NCBI GenBank assembly: GCA_030448105.1
Contig: JAUJNP010000001.1
Coordinates: 233,303-297,302, forward strand
Origin: Acidimicrobiales bacterium
GTDB lineage: Bacteria; Actinomycetota; Acidimicrobiia; Acidimicrobiales; Iamiaceae
Length of the DNA stretch: 64,000 nucleotides
Reading direction: 5' to 3'
The notes under the pieces are model-generated. The model saw only the letters and a list, made by a program, of their open reading frames with translations, did no database searches and was not told where the DNA came from. Made by a program: the position numbers and the translations under genes. Numbering within the stretch: the first letter of the stretch is position 1; each line of letters opens with the position of its first letter. Below are positions 63,105 to 64,000 of this stretch, in pieces.

Positions 63105-63284
63105 TCAGGCGCCGTTGGCCTCGGTGGCGATGCAGACCGCCACCGCACCGAAGATGATCGACCCCACGCCGCTGATGTGGAGCAGGTCCTCGTTGGTGGC
63201 GCGCTCCACCGCCGGGATGGCGCCGGCGACGAGGAGGACGATCCCGGCGAGGATCAGGGCCACGCCGATGCGCACTGTGGTCAT
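63105..63284 (-). CDS. Small two-helix membrane protein
   Basis: The 59-residue protein has two hydrophobic segments, VRIGVALILAGIVLLVAGAI and SGVGSIIFGAVAVCIATEA, separated by a short polar loop. ATG 63284 (MTTVRIG). The motif-free sequence resembles DUF-type small actinobacterial membrane proteins. It converges with the thiolase gene (12 bases apart). It may be coexpressed with tsaC, which ends 42 bases upstream. Confidence 0.7.
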   Translation of the reverse strand: MTTVRIGVALILAGIVLLVAGAIPAVERATNEDLLHISGVGSIIFGAVAVCIATEANGA

Positions 63285-63326
63285 GGGGCGCCACACCTCA
63301 GCACGCGCCAGCGGGGGCGCGCCAGA

Positions 63327-63956
63327 TCAGGGCCGGGCGGCCTGCTCGATGGCGGCGAGGGCGAGGGCACCCTGGCGCAGCACCCGCCAGGTCGGTCCGG
63401 TGCAGTCGAGCACGGTGGAGGCCAGGCCGGTGCACGGGCCGTCATCGAGGACGGCGGCCACCGGCCCGGTGAGGCTGGCGGCCGCCTCCGCCGCGGTGGT
63501 GGGCGTCGGCTGGCCGTGACGGTTGGCGCTGGTGGTGGCGAGAGGGCCGACGGCCGCGGCCAGAGCCCGGACGAGGTCGTGGTCAGGGCAGCGCAGTCCG
63601 ATGGTGGCGGGGTCGCCGCCCAGAGCCAGGTCCCGAGCGGCCGGGGCACGCCGGAGGACGAGGGTGAGGGGGCCGGGCCAGCACCGCTCCATGAGCCGGG
63701 CCACATCGTCGGCGGGCGCCTCTACCAGGGCCTGCGCCTGGTCGCGGTCGGCCACCAGGACGGCGAGGGGTTGGCTGGCCGCTCTGGCCTTGAGGGCGGC
63801 CAGGCGGGCAGTGGCGCCGGGGACCGAGGGCAGGGCGGCCACGCCGTAGACCGTGTCGGTGGGGACCACCACCGCGCCGCCGGAGATCAGCGCCGCGCTC
63901 GCCGCCGACAGCCGGGTGTCGGCGCCGGGGCCACCGTCGTCTCCTGGGTCCGTCAT
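63327..63956 (-). CDS. tsaC: L-threonylcarbamoyladenylate synthase
   Basis: TsaC/Sua5/YrdC makes threonylcarbamoyl-AMP for the t6A modification of ANN-reading tRNAs. The 209-residue protein has GGAVVVPTDTVYGVAALPS, ALKARAASQPLAVLV, CWPGPLTLVLRRAP and TIGLRCPDHDLV, with the SxN motif TTSANRHGQPTPTTAAE. ATG 63956. In many actinobacteria it stands between prmC and the phosphatase/rpiB/glyA/atp cluster seen here. Confidence 0.94.
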   Translation of the reverse strand: MTDPGDDGGPGADTRLSAASAALISGGAVVVPTDTVYGVAALPSVPGATARLAALKARAASQPLAVLVADRDQAQALVEAPADDVARLMERCWPGPLTLVLRRAPAARDLALGGDPATIGLRCPDHDLVRALAAAVGPLATTSANRHGQPTPTTAAEAAASLTGPVAAVLDDGPCTGLASTVLDCTGPTWRVLRQGALALAAIEQAARP

Positions 63957-64000
63957 CGCCGCCGAGGATAGGTTTGGCCGGTGCGGGCGACGATCATGCG
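63957..64000. other. Window edge, possible start of a divergent gene
   Basis: The last 44 bases hold a GTG at 63981 followed by an open frame to the edge (M-R-A-T-I-M). Too short to judge. Confidence 0.2.

Overview
The window is very GC-rich bacterial chromosome (roughly 70-75% G+C by eye) with dense, short-spaced genes, many GTG starts and frequent 4-base stop/start overlaps. Gene content points to Actinomycetota: gatCAB, several membrane Ser/Thr kinases including a PASTA kinase, an actinobacterial F-type ATP synthase cluster, an L,D-transpeptidase and SCP2/TetR/thiolase lipid genes. The class Acidimicrobiia (an Iamia-like lineage) is my best guess, but this is inference from gene style and not a search result.

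Layout. 1-14.6 kb: a partial Eis-like acetyltransferase, a membrane Ser/Thr kinase and gatB on the minus strand; a short plus-strand block (SDR, hydrolase, broken sulfatase); then a minus-strand run gatC-gatA-short Asp/Gly/Thr repeat peptide-JmjC cupin oxygenase-sucrase/ferredoxin-like protein, preceded by a second, paralogous kinase and an esterase. 14.6-23.9 kb: ferredoxin, a TetR regulator with a palindromic operator, an SCP2 protein, a PASTA kinase, a small lower-GC island, ligA and two plus-strand genes of unknown function. 23.9-36.6 kb: mnmA and a cysteine desulfurase (tRNA thiolation and sulfur supply), a methyltransferase, galT, a rhomboid protease, and a storage-sugar cluster treS-malQ/glgP. 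36.6-49.1 kb: enoyl-CoA hydratase, meaB, a NifU-domain protein, murA (frameshifted), an MFS transporter, an L,D-transpeptidase, a DnaJ-domain protein, a zinc-ribbon acidic repeat protein, an acyl-CoA mutase large subunit, Ppx/GppA, glpX and an ArsC-like protein. 49.3-64 kb: a 2H-phosphoesterase/GNAT fusion, the complete ATP synthase operon (atpZ-like, atpI-like, atpB-E-F-H-A-G-D-C), a WecA-type transferase, glyA, rpiB, a protein tyrosine phosphatase and tsaC, with a thiolase gene on the opposite strand interrupting this otherwise familiar cluster.

The most interesting locus is 7939-10312. Three genes overlap by four bases each and run directly out of gatA: a 68-residue peptide with a conventional-looking N-terminal half and a C-terminal half made of Asp-Gly-Thr-Asp/Ala-Asp-Gly-Thr repeats, a JmjC-fold 2-oxoglutarate/Fe(II) oxygenase, and a thioredoxin-fold [2Fe-2S] protein. 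This looks like a peptide substrate with its hydroxylase and an iron-sulfur partner. It is a candidate modified-peptide (RiPP-like) system, or else a hydroxylated calcium-binding repeat peptide.

Other points of note: an in-frame 54-bp tandem duplication inside a conserved motif of gatB; two families of dispersed intergenic palindromic repeats plus several tandem repeats; the same TTGACC-N4-GGTCAA palindrome before the TetR gene and the thiolase gene; a predicted fosfomycin-insensitive MurA; and a cluster of single-base homopolymer losses in murA and the neighbouring MFS gene that looks more like sequence error than real gene decay. No rRNA, tRNA, CRISPR array, insertion sequence or prophage was seen.
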